Shown: positions 8,326 through 9,720 of the stretch, piece after piece | Layout of the letters: the number at the start of each line of letters is the position of its first letter | How positions within the stretch are numbered: the stretch's first letter is position 1 | Source: DASQGA01 sp035535315 | GTDB lineage: Bacteria; Actinomycetota; Thermoleophilia; Gaiellales; Gaiellaceae | Reading direction: 5' to 3' | DNA length: 9,720 nt | NCBI GenBank assembly: GCA_035535315.1 | Contig: DATLQD010000154.1 | Location: 1-9,720, forward strand | Program-made: the position numbers and the translations under genes | The notes under the pieces: model-generated | Database searches by the model: none | The model's input: only the letters and a program-made list of their open reading frames with translations | Told to the model about the DNA's origin: nothing

Positions 8326-9720
8326 AGGAGTCGAGATCCTGGCGCCCGTCCAGGGTCGCTTCGCGGAGATCCTGAGCCGTGACGCGCTCTCGTTCGTCCG
8401 GCACCTGCAGCGGCGGTTCGGTCAGCGTCGTCTCGAGCTCCTCGGGCGGCGTGCTGCACGTCAGTCCGAGCTCGATCGAGGCGGGACGCTCGACTTCCTG
8501 CCCGACACGCGCGAGGTGCGCGAGCGCGACTGGCAGGTCGAGCCGCCGCCGCACGACCTCCTCGACCGGCGCGTCGAGATCACCGGGCCCGTCGACCGGA
8601 AGATGGTCATCAACGCCCTCAACTCGGGTGCCCGCGGGTTCATGGCCGATTTCGAGGACGCCAACTCGCCTACCTGGCTGAACGTCGTCGGCGGCCAGGC
8701 GAACCTGATCGACGCGATCGAGCGCACGATCGAGTTCACGGCCCCGGACGGGCGCGAGTACCGCCTGAACGACGACGTGGCCACCCTGCTCGTGCGCCCG
8801 CGCGGATGGCATCTACCGGACAAGCACGTCCTCGTCGACGGTGCGCCTGTCTCGGGGAGCCTGCTCGACTTCGGCCTCTTCTTCTTTCACAACGCCCACC
8901 GGCTCCTCGAGCGCGGGTCCGGGCCGTACTTCTATCTTCCCAAGCTCCAAAGCCATTTCGAAGCCCGGCTCTGGAACGACGTCTTTCTCGAGGCGCAGCA
9001 ACGGCTCGAGGTCCCGCGCGGGACGATCAAGGCGACTGTGCTGATCGAGACGCTTCCGGCCGCCTTCGAGATGAACGAGATCCTCTGGGAGCTTCGCGAG
9101 CACTCGGCGGGCCTGAACGCCGGCCGCTGGGACTACATGTTCAGCATCATCAAGACGTTTCGCAGCCGGCCCGACTTCCTGCTCCCCGACCGGAACTCCG
9201 TCACGATGACGGTGCCGTTCATGCGCGCGTACACGGAGCTCCTCGTGCAGACATGCCACCGCCGGGGCGCCCACGCGATGGGAGGGATGGCCGCGTTCAT
9301 CCCCAGCCGTCGCGACGCCGAGGCGAATGCACAGGCTCAGGCGAAGCTGAAAGCGGACAAGGAGCGGGAGGCGTCGGACGGCTTCGACGGAACCTGGGTC
9401 GCGCACCCCGACTCGGTGCCGAGGGCGACGGCCGAGTTTGACGCCGTCCTCGGCGAGCGCCCCAACCAGGTCGACCGGATGCGCGACGAGGTCTCGGTCG
9501 GCGCGGCCGAGCTCCTCGACGTCCGCTCGACCCCCGGCTCCGTGACGGAAGAGGGGCTCCGAAGCGACGTCAACGTAGGCATCCAGTACATCTCCTCGTG
9601 GCTCCGCGGGAACGGAGCCGCCGGCATCCACGGGCTCATGGAGGACGCCGCCACCGCCGAGATCGCGCGCTCGCAGGTGTGGCAGTGGGTGCACCACGGC
9701 GCGAAGCTCGAGGACGGCCG
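8309..9720 (+). CDS. aceB: Malate synthase A (truncated by window edge)
   Basis: This cytoplasmic enzyme condenses glyoxylate with acetyl-CoA to give malate and CoA. The frame runs 470 codons to the right edge; the A form is usually about 530 residues, so some 60 are missing. Landmarks are GFMADFEDANSPTW (110-123), LLVRPRGWHLPDKH with the probable catalytic Arg163 (160-173), VLIETLPAAFEMNEILWELR with Mg ligand Glu247 (244-263), AGRWDYMFSIIK with Mg ligand Asp275 (271-282), GAHAMGGMAAFIP (320-332), DVNVGIQYISSWLRGNGAAG (420-439), and MEDAATAEIARSQVWQW (444-460) with the likely catalytic base Asp446. The start is GTG with a strong AGGGAGG, overlapping the glcF end by 17 nt, so translation is probably coupled. 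This is the short A form, not the long G form found beside glcDEF in E. coli. Placement directly after glcF gives a direct use for the glyoxylate made by GlcDEF. Confidence 0.96.
   Translation, partial: MPEVPEGVEILAPVQGRFAEILSRDALSFVRHLQRRFGQRRLELLGRRAARQSELDRGGTLDFLPDTREVRERDWQVEPPPHDLLDRRVEITGPVDRKMVINALNSGARGFMADFEDANSPTWLNVVGGQANLIDAIERTIEFTAPDGREYRLNDDVATLLVRPRGWHLPDKHVLVDGAPVSGSLLDFGLFFFHNAHRLLERGSGPYFYLPKLQSHFEARLWNDVFLEAQQRLEVPRGTIKATVLIETLPAAFEMNEILWELREHSAGLNAGRWDYMFSIIKTFRSRPDFLLPDRNSVTMTVPFMRAYTELLVQTCHRRGAHAMGGMAAFIPSRRDAEANAQAQAKLKADKEREASDGFDGTWVAHPDSVPRATAEFDAVLGERPNQVDRMRDEVSVGAAELLDVRSTPGSVTEEGLRSDVNVGIQYISSWLRGNGAAGIHGLMEDAATAEIARSQVWQWVHHGAKLEDG

Noticed and set aside
7925..9697. 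Two long - strand open frames (7925-8812 and 8813-9697) opposite glcF and malate synthase
   Set aside because: The + strand frame carries malate synthase motifs throughout, and the - strand products have no recognisable features.

Overview
This GC-rich window uses GTG starts and tightly packed genes and has an actinobacterial look: a PccB-type acyl-CoA carboxylase tail ending in KHGNIPL, a GGDEF/HD-GYP membrane protein and a secreted NlpC/P60 hydrolase. A deep-branching high-GC actinobacterium (Thermoleophilia-like) is my best guess, but this is inference from style and gene content, not a phylogenetic result.

Layout. (1) Positions 1-357, + strand: the C-terminal end of a propionyl-CoA carboxylase beta subunit that enters from the left edge. 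(2) Positions 359-4420, - strand, read right to left: a secreted SLH-like/NlpC-P60 peptidoglycan hydrolase; a 98-bp, relatively AT-rich leader with a long inverted repeat; a candidate 30-residue membrane peptide; a membrane-bound GGDEF plus HD-GYP protein for c-di-GMP turnover; and an exported beta-propeller-like protein. The propeller gene converges with pccB, leaving one base between the two stop codons. (3) Positions 4421-4500: a divergent 80-bp intergenic region with two short palindromes. (4) Positions 4501-9720, + strand: a compact glcD-glcE-glcF-aceB operon. Junctions are a 1-nt overlap, a 7-nt gap and a 17-nt overlap. Malate synthase A runs off the right edge after 470 codons.

How the genes work together. 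GlcDEF is the three-subunit FAD/Fe-S enzyme that oxidises glycolate (or a related 2-hydroxyacid) to glyoxylate. Malate synthase condenses glyoxylate with acetyl-CoA to give malate, so the operon is a complete route from glycolate into the TCA cycle. The PccB fragment belongs to propionyl-CoA assimilation and is only a neighbour. The - strand block looks like a cell-surface and signalling group.

The most unusual item is the leader at 3312-3409. On the - strand transcript, a 6+7 bp two-part stem would pair an upstream segment with the Shine-Dalgarno sequence of the 30-codon ORF. That ORF ends 7 nt before the best GTG start of the c-di-GMP enzyme. This arrangement (SD-sequestering structured leader, small membrane peptide, then c-di-GMP enzyme) is the best candidate here for an undescribed regulatory element. 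It was found by eye and has not been tested by folding or comparative analysis.
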